Below, in pieces: positions 49,959 to 59,391 of a stretch of 64,000 nt of DNA; position 1 is the first letter of the stretch, and every line of letters begins with the position of its first letter. This DNA is from Myxococcales bacterium. GTDB lineage: Bacteria; Myxococcota_A; Polyangia; Nannocystales; Nannocystaceae. Below the pieces are notes generated by a model that was not told the DNA's origin, ran no database searches, and was given only the letters and a program-made list of their open reading frames with translations. Location: contig JACKDV010000004.1 in NCBI GenBank assembly GCA_020633315.1, forward strand, positions 310,001-374,000. Direction: 5' to 3'. The position numbers and the translations under genes were made by a program.

Positions 49959-52900
49959 GTGACGAGCTCGCGCCCCACCGATCCCTCCTCTCCCGAGAGC
50001 CAGGCCTGGCTCCGTCAGGTCCGCGCCAACGTCAAGGCTCAGCTCTTCGGGCCCCCGCTGTCGAGCGATCCGCCCAGCGTCCCCAGCCAGGAGCGGACCG
50101 AGCTCGGCGAGGGCGAGCAGGCGAGCCGCGAGGAAGTGGCCGAGCCCACCCGCATCGGCCGCTTCGTCGTCATCAAGCGCATCGGCGAGGGCGGCATGGG
50201 CATGGTCTACGCCGCCTACGACGACACCCTCGATCGCAAGGTGGCCGTCAAGCTGCTGCACCCGCGCGGCTCCGAGGCCAGCCCCGACGCCCAGGCCCGC
50301 CTGATCCGCGAGGCCCAGGCCCTCGCCCGCCTCTCGCACCCCTCGGTCATCCACGTCTACGAGGTCGGCACCTGGCAGGACCAGGTCTACGTGGCGATGG
50401 AGTTCGTCGACGGCACCACCCTGGCCCACTGGCAGCGGCAGGAGGGGCGCACCTGGAGGGAGGTGCTCGAGGCCTACGTGGCGGCGGGGCGCGGGCTCGC
50501 GGCCGCCCACGCGGCGGGCATCGTGCACCGCGACTTCAAGGCGGCCAACGTGCTCGTGCGCACCGACGGCGCCGTGCGGGTCGTGGACTTCGGGCTCGCG
50601 CGACAGGAGATGGAGCTGAGCTCGCGCCCGGCCGAGCTCTCCGAGGAGACGCCCAGCCTCTCGCTGCCCTCCGGCGAGAGCATGACCTCCCCCGACGCGC
50701 CACTCACCCGCACCGGCGTCATCATGGGCACGCCGGCCTACATGGCGCCCGAGCAGCACCTGGGCCAGCGCGCCGACCTGCGCAGCGATCAGTTCTCCTA
50801 CTGCGTGTCGCTGTACGAGGCGCTCTACGGCTTTCGGCCGTTCCCCGGCGAGACCCTGCCCAAGCTGCGCCGCAACGTGCTCGCGGGGCGCTTCGAGCAG
50901 CCGCCGCGCTACACCGACATCCCGCCCCGGATCTTCCGCGTGCTCGAGCGCGGCCTGCAGGTGCACCCCGACGATCGCTACCCGTCGATGGAGCCCCTGC
51001 TCGACGAGCTCACCCACGATCCCCGGGTCGCGCTGCAGCGCGTGGCCTGGGGCCTGCTGGTGGTGGCGCTGGTGGGCGCGGTGGGCCTGCTGTGGTGGTC
51101 CGAGCGCGAGGAGCGGGAGGCCCGGTCCGAGGGCGAGCGCCTGCGCGCCCAGTTCGAGCGCGCGCGGGTGCTCAACGCCGAGGACGAGCTGCGCCGCGCC
51201 CAGTCCCGCTCGGTCTCGGAGAAGTACGACGACCTGCTGCTCGCCTACGCCCGCGAGGTGATCGACGACGATCCCACCGCGGCCCTCGCCACGCTCAAGC
51301 ACCTCACCCCCACCAACGACGGCTGGCTGCCCGCGGCCCGCACCATCGCCGCCGACGCGATCCAGCGCGGGGTGATCCACCGGACCCTCGAGCCCGGCCT
51401 GGGCCGGCTGGCCCGAATCGCCTTCGCCGAGGACGGCTCGCTGGTGATGGCGGGCAAGGGCCTCGCGCGGTGGGACTCGACCACCGGCGAGCTGCAGTAC
51501 CTCGAGACCCCCGTCGCGCCGCTGCGCGACCTGGCGATCACTCCCGAGGCCACCCGCATCGCCGCGGTCGGCCGCGACGACGCGCTCTACCTGTGGACCC
51601 GCGGCCAGGGCACCTCCGATCCCGGCACCATGCGCCGCATCCCCGACGCCGACGGGCCCCTGGTGGCGGTGGCCCTGTCCCGCGACGGCCAGCGCATCGC
51701 CACCGGGGCCGAGGACGGCACGGTGCGCCTGCTCGACTGGGACGGCCGCAGCACCCGGGCCATGCGAGATCACAAGGGGGCGATCCGCTCGCTCGACTTC
51801 TCGGCCGACGGCAGCATGCTGGCCAGCGCCAGCGACGACGGCACCATCCGGCAGTGGTTCCTCGAGCGCGAGACCCACTGGAGCCTCGAGCACGGCCCCG
51901 GGGTGAGGGACGCCCGCTTCGACGGCCAGGGCATCGCGATCTGGTCGGTGTCGGAGGACGGCGAGGTGCGGCGCTGGTCCACGGCCAAGGGCAAGCCGCT
52001 GCCGGTCTCCGGCTACGACGGCGTGACCCTGCTGCAGCGCAGCCCCTCGGGCGAGCACACCCTGGTCTGCCGGGGCGATCGCGAGCTGATGCTGCTCGGC
52101 GACGGCGACCCCCAGCCGCTGCGCGGCGTGCATGCCATCGTCAACGCGATCGCGGTCTCCGACGACGGCGCGTGGGCGGCCGCGGCCACCGGCGAGCAGG
52201 TCCGGCTGTGGCGCCTGACCGGGATCGGCGACCTCGGCACCCAGCCCGACGGCTCGCGCATCACCCCCACCGCGGGACCCCTCACCGCGCTGGCCTTCTC
52301 GCGGGCGGGAGGGCTGCTGGCCTCGGCCACCCGCCAGGGCCTGGTGCAGCTGTGGTCCGAGCAGGGCGACCCCCGCGGCGACCTCGGCCAGCACAGCCGC
52401 ACCGTGATCGACCTGGGCTTCTCGCCGCAGGGCCACGAGCTGGCCGCCATCGACGAGGACGGAGGCATCATCGTGTGGTCGGTGGCCGATCGCGACCAGC
52501 CGCCGGTGCAGCTACGGCGCGAGGGCTCCCGGCGCTCGGCCGCCTGGGCGTGGTCACCCGACGGCGAGACGATCGCCGCGCCGCGCTGCGACGGCATGGA
52601 GCACTGCGAGGTCGCGCTCTACCCGATCACCGGCGAGGAGCCGCAGGCCCTCGCCGTCACCGACTCGCCCGCGATCACGCTGCGCTACTCGCCCTCGGGG
52701 CTCACCCTGCTCAGCGATCATCCCACCGACGCCTGGCTGTGGGCCCTGCCCGAGGGGCGCGGCCGTCCGCTCGAGTGGCCCGACGGGGTCCCGGCTGGCG
52801 AGCGCCTCGCCTTCGCCTACGTGCACGGGGGCCTGCGCATGGCGACGGCCGAGGTGCTGCGCGACGAGGAGGCCCGCATGCTCTCCACCACGCTGCGGGT

Positions 52901-53369
52901 GTGGCACATCGGCCAGGAGAGCGGCGACGTGCACCTGCTGTTCGAGGAGCCCGAGCTGCGCACCCTGCTGGTCGACACCGAGCGACGCACCCTGCTGCTG
53001 CGCACCCACGACGACAACGATCTGCTGTGGCGGCTGGCTGGCGATCACTTCCGCCTGCTGCCGTCGGTGGGCACCGGGCACGAGCGCCTCATCGTCTCTC
53101 CCGACGCCCGCGTGCTGCTGCTGCGCCCCCGCTACGAGCGCGGGCGGGCTCCCGACAGCCTGTGGGTCGACGTGGAGTCGGGGCAGACCCGACGCTTCTC
53201 TCGACGCAACGACCCCATGGCCTGGTCGGCGCGGGGCACCGTGGCCGACGTCTACGGCCGCCGCGGGCTGCGGACCTGGAGCGACCCCACCCCCGACGAG
53301 ATCGGCCTGTTCCTGCGCTGGCTCGACGATGCCACCGACGCCAAGGTGGACCCCACCCTCATCCGCTGA
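49959..53369 (+). CDS. Ser/Thr protein kinase with C-terminal WD40 propeller
   Basis: 1136 residues from a GTG preceded by GGGAG. Kinase domain about 65-345: RIGEGGMGMVYAAYDD, K98 (VAVKLL), HRDFKAANV with D192, and DFG at D210, then APEQHLGQRADLRSDQFSYCVSLYEAL. One transmembrane segment lies at about 362-382 (GLLVVALVGAVGLLWW), followed by a charged coiled helix. From about 480 to the end are WD40-type blades (for example VAVALSRDGQRIATGAEDGTVRLLDW and LDFSADGSMLASASDDGTIRQW). WD40 outside the membrane would bind partners or sense signals. The plan is common in myxobacteria. Confidence 0.95.
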   Translation: MTSSRPTDPSSPESQAWLRQVRANVKAQLFGPPLSSDPPSVPSQERTELGEGEQASREEVAEPTRIGRFVVIKRIGEGGMGMVYAAYDDTLDRKVAVKLLHPRGSEASPDAQARLIREAQALARLSHPSVIHVYEVGTWQDQVYVAMEFVDGTTLAHWQRQEGRTWREVLEAYVAAGRGLAAAHAAGIVHRDFKAANVLVRTDGAVRVVDFGLARQEMELSSRPAELSEETPSLSLPSGESMTSPDAPLTRTGVIMGTPAYMAPEQHLGQRADLRSDQFSYCVSLYEALYGFRPFPGETLPKLRRNVLAGRFEQPPRYTDIPPRIFRVLERGLQVHPDDRYPSMEPLLDELTHDPRVALQRVAWGLLVVALVGAVGLLWWSEREEREARSEGERLRAQFERARVLNAEDELRRAQSRSVSEKYDDLLLAYAREVIDDDPTAALATLKHLTPTNDGWLPAARTIAADAIQRGVIHRTLEPGLGRLARIAFAEDGSLVMAGKGLARWDSTTGELQYLETPVAPLRDLAITPEATRIAAVGRDDALYLWTRGQGTSDPGTMRRIPDADGPLVAVALSRDGQRIATGAEDGTVRLLDWDGRSTRAMRDHKGAIRSLDFSADGSMLASASDDGTIRQWFLERETHWSLEHGPGVRDARFDGQGIAIWSVSEDGEVRRWSTAKGKPLPVSGYDGVTLLQRSPSGEHTLVCRGDRELMLLGDGDPQPLRGVHAIVNAIAVSDDGAWAAAATGEQVRLWRLTGIGDLGTQPDGSRITPTAGPLTALAFSRAGGLLASATRQGLVQLWSEQGDPRGDLGQHSRTVIDLGFSPQGHELAAIDEDGGIIVWSVADRDQPPVQLRREGSRRSAAWAWSPDGETIAAPRCDGMEHCEVALYPITGEEPQALAVTDSPAITLRYSPSGLTLLSDHPTDAWLWALPEGRGRPLEWPDGVPAGERLAFAYVHGGLRMATAEVLRDEEARMLSTTLRVWHIGQESGDVHLLFEEPELRTLLVDTERRTLLLRTHDDNDLLWRLAGDHFRLLPSVGTGHERLIVSPDARVLLLRPRYERGRAPDSLWVDVESGQTRRFSRRNDPMAWSARGTVADVYGRRGLRTWSDPTPDEIGLFLRWLDDATDAKVDPTLIR

Positions 53370-53378
53370 GCCTACCGC

Positions 53379-53395
53379 CAAGAACACTGTTCTTG
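53379..53395. promoter_or_regulatory. Perfect 7-bp inverted repeat after the kinase-WD40 gene
   Basis: CAAGAAC (53379-53385), spacer ACT, GTTCTTG (53389-53395). It begins 10 bases after the kinase stop and about 210 bases before the next start. The short spacer and low GC in this context suggest a dimeric regulator site or a small hairpin rather than a strong terminator. Confidence 0.5.
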
Positions 53396-53602
53396 ACCCA
53401 ACCCGGGGCGTTTCCGCGATCGTCGTGAACCTCACGAATCGGTCGGGCATCCACCTGCACGGACCTGCAACCGGGGGCGGGGCGACCCGTCTTGTCGGTG
53501 TCGGACGAGACACCCGAGTCGAGCCTGGGCCCCGCCCTCGCCCCTCGCCTGGTGTCCGCCCGCCGGTCGTGTCGTGACCGGATGCGCTGGAGAGCTTGAC
53601 CC

Positions 53603-54643
53603 ATGGCTGCCGAGTACATCGAGAAGATCCAGGAGCTCGCGGGGCGCTTCCGCGACGACGAGCGCAACCTGACCCTGTACTTCCCCGACCTCGAGACCGC
53701 CCCGGCGGGCGACAGCTACAACCGCGTGTTCGGCCCGCCGGTGGGGCTCACCGACGATCGCTGGCCCACCTTCCCCGAGCTGGGCGAGCTGATGCAGCAG
53801 GCCAACTGCATCAAGCACTGGGATCCCCGCGACCAGCGGATGGAGCACGTGTTCACGATCGACCTGCGAGGCATCCGCCTGCTGGGCGCCCCCGAGCACG
53901 CCGCCGCGATGATGCTCTTCCTGAGCAACGCGAGCTTCCACCGCGCGTGCGCCGACGGCAACCGCCACACCGAGGTGCTGTTCCTCGACCACGAGGAGGC
54001 CGAGCGCGGCCTGTACCGCGGCCGCCTGCCCGAGCGCTCGCTGTACCGCTGGAGCCGTCGCTTCAGCCTGGTGCCCATCGAGGTGCCCGGCGAGGTGTTC
54101 GACGTGCCCGAGCTCGACCTGCTGCCCGACGATCTGCTGGTGGAGCTGTTCGAGGCCATCCGCGAGGCACCGGCCCGCCTGGGCGGCTGCCCGATCTCGA
54201 TGGACGACGGCCCCGAGCTCCGCGGTGGCTGGAGCGAGAGCACCCCCACCCTGCCGTGGAGCGAGCCGCAGCGCAGCAGCCTCACCGTGCCCTACGCCGG
54301 TCGCTCCAAGCCGCGGCTCGCCGACAGCAGCCTCACCATCCCCTACGCTCCCTCCACGCCGACGATCGACGAGAGCAGCCGGACCATCCCCTACGATCTG
54401 CGCTCGCTCGACCGTCGCCCCACCGTGGTGGAGGGCAGCGGGCTGCTCGACGGCGGTCGCTTCGACTCCTATGCCGATCGCGATCCCGCCAGCGCCCTGA
54501 CCTTCGGGCACCGCACGACCCCCCGCGCGTCCAACCGCAGCACCTTCCTCATGCAGTTCCAGCGCCGCTTCGCCGACGTGAACCTGGGACGGCCCGGGGT
54601 GATGTACGTGTCGCGCCGCAGCGCATACGTCCCCACCCACTGA
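53603..54643 (+). CDS. Hypothetical protein with IPY-repeat C-terminal half
   Basis: 346 residues. Residues 1-195 look like a folded domain (WPTFPELGELMQQANCIKHWD, VFTIDLRGIRLLGAPEHAAAMMLFLSN, RFSLVPIEVPGEVFDVPELD) with an uncertain resemblance to DUF1963/YwqG-type proteins. From about 210 there are repeated motifs of about 10 residues in a Ser/Arg-rich linker: SSLTVPYAG, SSLTIPYAP, SSRTIPYDL. Such S/T-rich repeats could be substrates of the neighbouring Ser/Thr kinase. That is inference from position only. Confidence 0.6.
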   Translation: MAAEYIEKIQELAGRFRDDERNLTLYFPDLETAPAGDSYNRVFGPPVGLTDDRWPTFPELGELMQQANCIKHWDPRDQRMEHVFTIDLRGIRLLGAPEHAAAMMLFLSNASFHRACADGNRHTEVLFLDHEEAERGLYRGRLPERSLYRWSRRFSLVPIEVPGEVFDVPELDLLPDDLLVELFEAIREAPARLGGCPISMDDGPELRGGWSESTPTLPWSEPQRSSLTVPYAGRSKPRLADSSLTIPYAPSTPTIDESSRTIPYDLRSLDRRPTVVEGSGLLDGGRFDSYADRDPASALTFGHRTTPRASNRSTFLMQFQRRFADVNLGRPGVMYVSRRSAYVPTH

Positions 54644-54732
54644 GCCGGGCCCGGCGCGGACGAGCGACGATTTCTCGTCGCTCGGGGCCCCTGCCGGGGA
54701 CCGGGGACCGTAGCTGCGCGAATGGCACGAAA

Positions 54733-54795
54733 GTACCAAGACGCTCGATTCCGCACATTAGCCGCGGGGCCGGTGCGAATGGAAGTTCTTGGTAC
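54733..54795. promoter_or_regulatory. Inverted repeat upstream of the ECF-like sigma gene
   Basis: GTACCAAGA (54733-54741) and its exact reverse complement TCTTGGTAC (54787-54795), 45 bases apart, end 20 bases before the sigma start at 54816. GCGAATGG also occurs twice (before each arm). The placement fits a two-site operator or promoter-proximal control element, possibly autoregulatory. Confidence 0.5.
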
Positions 54796-54815
54796 CGTTT
54801 GCGCGGCCGGCTCCC

Positions 54816-55430
54816 ATGCTCACTCCGGAGATCATCGCGCGGATGCTCGACGCATCCGAACGGGAGCGTCGGGAGCTGCACCAACAGGTCGTCGAGGCCG
54901 TCCATCGGACCACCCACTTCACGCTGCTCGCGTGTCAGGGACCCCCGTCCATGGTGGAGGACCTGGTCCACGAGATCCTCGCATACCTGTTCCGCCGCAA
55001 TGGCGCGGTGCTCCGCAGCTGGGATCCCCAACGGGCCAGCTTCCGCGGCTACCTCGGGATGATCGCCAGCCGCTTCGTGCGGCGTCGGCTCGGCAACCGG
55101 CTGGTGATCATCTCGCTGGGCGACATCGGGCTCGCCGAGGTCGACGACGCCGACATCGACGATCTGCTGGCCTACCGCGCCGCGCTCGAGGAGATCCTCG
55201 CCTGGCTCGACGCCCGCAACGGCGACCACGATCGCGAGCGCTTCAACGCCCTGTTCATCGACGGGCGCTCTGCTGCCGACATCGCCGCTGGTGAAGGCGT
55301 CACGGCCGATGCCATCTACACATGGAAGTCACGACTGCGCGGGCGCATCGCCAAGGCGTTCCCCCACGTGGTCGAGCTCCTTCGCAGTGGCGCTCGCAGC
55401 GGTAAACGGCACGGAGGGGACGAGTCATGA
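54816..55430 (+). CDS. ECF-like RNA polymerase sigma factor
   Basis: 204 residues from the ATG at 54816. Region 2: VEDLVHEILAYLFRRNGAVLRSWDPQRASFRGYLGMIASRF, with the aromatic-rich DNA-melting segment. Region 4: ERFNALFIDGRSAADIAAGEGVTADAIYTWKSRLRGRI, a helix-turn-helix. It lacks a long region 3, as in extracytoplasmic-function sigmas. It lies 52 bases before a single-span membrane protein that may act as its anti-sigma, and heads an operon with a CHAT protein. Confidence 0.85.
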   Translation: MLTPEIIARMLDASERERRELHQQVVEAVHRTTHFTLLACQGPPSMVEDLVHEILAYLFRRNGAVLRSWDPQRASFRGYLGMIASRFVRRRLGNRLVIISLGDIGLAEVDDADIDDLLAYRAALEEILAWLDARNGDHDRERFNALFIDGRSAADIAAGEGVTADAIYTWKSRLRGRIAKAFPHVVELLRSGARSGKRHGGDES

Positions 55431-55482
55431 CACACTGCGTGGTGTCAGCGTTCGGTGAGCACTCTCCTAGGGGGGTACGGGC

Positions 55483-56334
55483 ATGAACGGCTTCCCACCC
55501 GACGGCCCCGATGCCGACGAGCCGGCACCGGAGTCGATCCTGGAGGACCTCGGACGCCTGGCTCGAGCCAAGCGTGATCGCGGGGACCAGGCGCCCGCGA
55601 GCTACGAGCCGCCCAGCCCCGCCAAGGTCCAGGCATTCCTCGACGAGCTGTTGGGCACCAGCGATCCCGAGGTGGCCGACGAGCGACCGAAGCCGCCCAA
55701 GCCTCGGCGTGTCGTGGGCAAGGATCGCCCGACCCGTGCGAGCTCGACCAAGAACGGCGAGAGCCCCTCGCACTGGCTCGGGTACCTGGTCACCGCGATC
55801 GCCACCGCGGCCGCGATCGTCCTCGTGGTTCGCAGCGTGCCCGAGCCCTCGCCCACCCCCGAGGAGCCACCGGTGCCGACGGCGAGGGTGGAGGAGGCGA
55901 GCCCCCCTCCCTTCGGCTCCTGGCGCATCGACGGCGGCAGCCCTCCGCCCGACCACCAGGGCCCCGCCAAGCGGATGCAGGTGTGCTCCGATCGTCCCAT
56001 GCGGCTCACGGTGGCCGTGGCCAGCGACGCGACGATCGACCCCGAGGCGCCGCTGCAGCTCGTGCTCGTGGCCACGCCCGCGGAGGGCCCCAGCCATCGC
56101 TTGCTCTTCGACATCGACGGCGACCAGCGCTTCGCGTGGGAGGATGGCGGCCGCGCGCTCGTGCTGCACGGGACCCTGGGCTCGCTGGCCCCGCTGACTC
56201 CGGGGACCTGGGTGCTCGAGCCCCGCATCGGCAGCCCGGGCGCATGTGCCACGCACGACGACTCCCGCCGCTGCACCTTCCTGCCCGCGATGGCGATCGA
56301 GGTGGACGGAGATGACTGTGCCGGGGCCGAGTAG
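55483..56334 (+). CDS. Single-pass membrane protein, possible anti-sigma factor
   Basis: 283 residues. The cytosolic part, about 1-95, has an acidic start, a short helix (ESILEDLGRLARAKRD) and a second (PAKVQAFLDELLG). A transmembrane segment follows at about 102-118 (LVTAIATAAAIVLVV), then a Pro-rich linker and a beta-rich outer domain with a Cys pair (QVCSDRP; ACATHDDSRRC). No zinc-binding HxxxCxxC motif was seen, so a typical ZAS anti-sigma is not supported. The gene overlaps the CHAT gene by 23 bases. Confidence 0.6.
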   Translation: MNGFPPDGPDADEPAPESILEDLGRLARAKRDRGDQAPASYEPPSPAKVQAFLDELLGTSDPEVADERPKPPKPRRVVGKDRPTRASSTKNGESPSHWLGYLVTAIATAAAIVLVVRSVPEPSPTPEEPPVPTARVEEASPPPFGSWRIDGGSPPPDHQGPAKRMQVCSDRPMRLTVAVASDATIDPEAPLQLVLVATPAEGPSHRLLFDIDGDQRFAWEDGGRALVLHGTLGSLAPLTPGTWVLEPRIGSPGACATHDDSRRCTFLPAMAIEVDGDDCAGAE

Positions 56335-59242
56335 GGCCCTGTTCCGGCCGGTACTGAGCATCTCGCTCGCCATCGCGTTGTCGTGGATCGCCGGTGACCT
56401 CGGCCCGAGGCAGACAGCCTCCGATGACCTCGCCCCCGTGACCGAGCTCGAGCCCGAGGCGGGCGACCTCGCCCCCAAGCCGCCCGGGCTCGAGGTGCTG
56501 TGGGGCGGCTGCAAGGAGCTCGAGCTGCCCCCCACCCCCGACGAGCCCACGACCTGCGTCATGCTCGTCAAGCCCGTCCCCGCCGCGCGGCCGGGGCTGC
56601 TGCGGCTGTGGCTGCCCTCCGCGGTCTCGAGCCCGCGGCTCACCCTCGCCGGGCATCCGCTGGTGGCAGAGGAGGAGGAGGTCGACAGCGGCACCAGCCT
56701 CGCGGTCCGCCTGCCCCACTCGGGACGCCTGGTGCTCACCGGCACGATCGCCGGCCGAGCCACGGAGCTCCTGGTCCTCGACGTGGAGCAGCGACCGCTG
56801 GTCACCCATCGCCTCAAGCAGCGCCTCGACGACGCGGTGGGCAAGCCCGAGCTCCAGCAGGCGCTGGAGCAGGAGTGGAGGGAGGCGCTCGCCGGGGAGA
56901 CGCGCCTCCGCGAGCGCCTGGTGCTCACCCGCTACCTGCAGTTCGTGACCTTCGACCAGGGCCGCTGGCTGGACTCGGCCCGACTGGCCGAGGAGGCGGC
57001 CCGCATGGCCCACACCCTCGGCCTGGCCCGGCAGGAGTGCGACAGCGCGTGGGCGGCCGTGTTCAACTACAGCCAGGAGCTGGGGCTCCACGCCGAGGCC
57101 GATCGGGTCCTCGCGACGAGCTGCCGCTACGAGCATCGCGTGCCCGACCTGGTGATGGTGGGCACCTACTTCCGCAGCATCGTCGACCTCAACCGCGGCA
57201 ACCTGGCCGGGGTGCGGCGCACGGTGGAGCAGGGGATCGACATCGCCCGCCGGCTCCGCTGGGCCAAGTGGGAGCGGATCGCCCTCTATCCCCTGGTGCA
57301 GGCCCTGTCGGGTCAGGGGCGCTTCACCTGGGCCCGACGGCTGATGGATCGCTCGGCCGAGCTCGCCTCCCGGGTCGAGCCCGCCAGCGAGGTGGAGGCG
57401 TGCGAGGGCGAGCTGGGCGAGCTGCTGCTCCGCGGCCAGATCGAGCTCCGCGAGGCGCGGATGCTGGGCCGTCGCCCCTCGGCCGCGCGCGCGCCATTCG
57501 AGCGCGCCGTGGCCCTCGCCGCCGACGAGCACCGCTGTCCCGCCCACGACAACATCCGGGGGATCGCGGCGGGGATCCAGCTCGAGCTGGCCTGGGTCGA
57601 GCTCGAGGAGGGCGATCTCGACGCGGCCCGGCAGCACCTCGATGCGGTCGCCCTCGGCGTGCTCGACCCCGAGAAGCGACGCAGCCACCACCTGCTGCAC
57701 ACCGAGCTCGCCCTCGGCCGCGGTGAGCTCGCGGCGGCCCGGCGCTGGCTCGACCAGCTTGAGGCGCTCGTCGCGAAGGGCGAGGGAGACGACGCCGAGC
57801 CCCCGCGGGATCGCTGGCATCGCCTGGTGCTCAGCGCCCGCCTGCACCGGGCCCAGGGGCACCGCCGACGCGCGATCGAGACGCTCACCCTGGCCCAGGA
57901 GGAGCTGGGTCGCAGCGCTCGTGCGGTGGGCAGGGGAGTGGATGCCGACCGCTACGTGGCCATGCGCCGCGACAGCGGCGAGCTGCTGGTGCGGCTGCTG
58001 CTCGAGGAGGGGCTCGTGGAGCCCGCCCTGTGTGCCGCCCGGATGACCCGCATCCTCGGGCTGCTCGGACCCACCACCACGGAGACCGAGGCCCCGCCCG
58101 CCGCCGCCGATACGCCTGCCACCACTGCCGGCGCCACCGCGGATCCCCGCGATCGACTCGAGCGCTACTCCTGGTACCTCCCAAGCGACATCCCGGTCGA
58201 CGAGCGGATCGCGGTCGAGGCAGGGCTCGACGAGCTGATGTCGGCTCGCCCCGCCACCACCACGGTGCACTGCGAGGATCTCCCCTCGCCGGCGCCCGGC
58301 GAGGTCTCGCTGCTGCCCTTCCGGGACGCGGAGCGCTGGGTGGTCTTCGCCTGGGATGGGAGCGGCTCGGTGATCGCCCACCCGCTGCCGCCCGGTCCCC
58401 TGCCTCACGATGCGGCCGGGCTCGGCGAGCGACTCGTCGACCCGGTCGCGCCCCTGCTCGCCGACGCCCGACGCCTGCGCGTCGTCGCTCCGCCCGAGCT
58501 GGCCGAGCTGAGCCCCGCGAGCCTGCAGTGGAACGGAGCGCCCATCGGTGACGCGATGACGGTGGTGACGGCGGTCGACCTGCCGGTGGAGCCACGCGAG
58601 GCCCCGAGCGAGGCCTCGGTCGCCCTGGTGTACTCCGACCCCCAGCGGCTCCTGCTCGAGCACTACGACGCGATCGAGGGACGCTTCGGACGCTGGGCCA
58701 CCCAGCTCGGCACCGGCGGCATGAGCATCGCGATGCTCCACCGACCGTCGCAGGGCCACGTCTCGCTCCGCGAGGTGCTCGAGGGCAGCGAGGACACCGA
58801 GCTGACCGTGCTCTACGGCTTCTCGTCCGCACATCCCTCCCGCTACTCGATGCTCGTCGAGCCGGGCGAGCACGACATCGATCGGACCACCTTCAACCTC
58901 GGCGCGACCGGCCTGCTGCGCGCCGACATCCTCGCTCAGCAAGGGCACGCGCCGCTGCACGTGATCCTGGCGCACTGCCACTCGGCGACGATCGATCCCT
59001 ATGGGATCTCGGGCGCGGTGGGCCTGGCCCAGAGCTACGTGCAGGCCGGCTCCGAGTGGGCCGTGGGCACGACGAGCGAGCTGCACCCCACCACGGTGGT
59101 GCGGCTCGTCGATGCGCTGCTCGATGCCTACCCCGAGGACGCGAGCGTGGAGAGCATGGCTCGCGTGCTGCAGCGAGTGGAGCACCGCCTCGTCACCGAG
59201 GGGTCGCTCGACGCCGGCAAGCTCCGCCTGTGGGTGCGCTGA
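56312..59242 (+). CDS. TPR-CHAT protein (caspase-like peptidase)
   Basis: 976 residues from the ATG at 56312 with GGACGG upstream, overlapping the preceding gene. An N-terminal hydrophobic segment (VLSISLAIALSWIAG) may anchor it. A beta-rich part is followed by helical TPR-like repeats at about 200-600. The C-terminal CHAT domain has the expected dyad: H841 (GFSSAH) and C889 (VILAHCHSA), then VQAGSEWAVG and VVRLVDALLDAY. CHAT proteases cut partner proteins in signalling or conflict systems. Its gene order with a sigma factor suggests regulated proteolysis. The substrate is unknown; the next small gene is a candidate partner. Confidence 0.88.
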   Translation: MTVPGPSRALFRPVLSISLAIALSWIAGDLGPRQTASDDLAPVTELEPEAGDLAPKPPGLEVLWGGCKELELPPTPDEPTTCVMLVKPVPAARPGLLRLWLPSAVSSPRLTLAGHPLVAEEEEVDSGTSLAVRLPHSGRLVLTGTIAGRATELLVLDVEQRPLVTHRLKQRLDDAVGKPELQQALEQEWREALAGETRLRERLVLTRYLQFVTFDQGRWLDSARLAEEAARMAHTLGLARQECDSAWAAVFNYSQELGLHAEADRVLATSCRYEHRVPDLVMVGTYFRSIVDLNRGNLAGVRRTVEQGIDIARRLRWAKWERIALYPLVQALSGQGRFTWARRLMDRSAELASRVEPASEVEACEGELGELLLRGQIELREARMLGRRPSAARAPFERAVALAADEHRCPAHDNIRGIAAGIQLELAWVELEEGDLDAARQHLDAVALGVLDPEKRRSHHLLHTELALGRGELAAARRWLDQLEALVAKGEGDDAEPPRDRWHRLVLSARLHRAQGHRRRAIETLTLAQEELGRSARAVGRGVDADRYVAMRRDSGELLVRLLLEEGLVEPALCAARMTRILGLLGPTTTETEAPPAAADTPATTAGATADPRDRLERYSWYLPSDIPVDERIAVEAGLDELMSARPATTTVHCEDLPSPAPGEVSLLPFRDAERWVVFAWDGSGSVIAHPLPPGPLPHDAAGLGERLVDPVAPLLADARRLRVVAPPELAELSPASLQWNGAPIGDAMTVVTAVDLPVEPREAPSEASVALVYSDPQRLLLEHYDAIEGRFGRWATQLGTGGMSIAMLHRPSQGHVSLREVLEGSEDTELTVLYGFSSAHPSRYSMLVEPGEHDIDRTTFNLGATGLLRADILAQQGHAPLHVILAHCHSATIDPYGISGAVGLAQSYVQAGSEWAVGTTSELHPTTVVRLVDALLDAYPEDASVESMARVLQRVEHRLVTEGSLDAGKLRLWVR

Positions 59243-59245
59243 GGA

Positions 59246-59264
59246 TCGAGGCACGACGCCTCGA
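59246..59264 (+). terminator. Hairpin after the CHAT gene
   Basis: TCGAGGC (59246-59252), loop ACGAC, GCCTCGA (59258-59264), four bases after the stop. No T-run follows. It may attenuate transcription into the small Cys protein gene. Confidence 0.5.
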
Positions 59265-59391
59265 CGATCTACATCTCTAGCTCTCGTCGCGATCGATTTC
59301 GGGCAGAAACGATCGACTGGGAACACTACTCGTGCAGACGCGGCCGACACTTGGGTCGGTCGCGGGCTCCCACCACGAAGAGAGGTATGCA

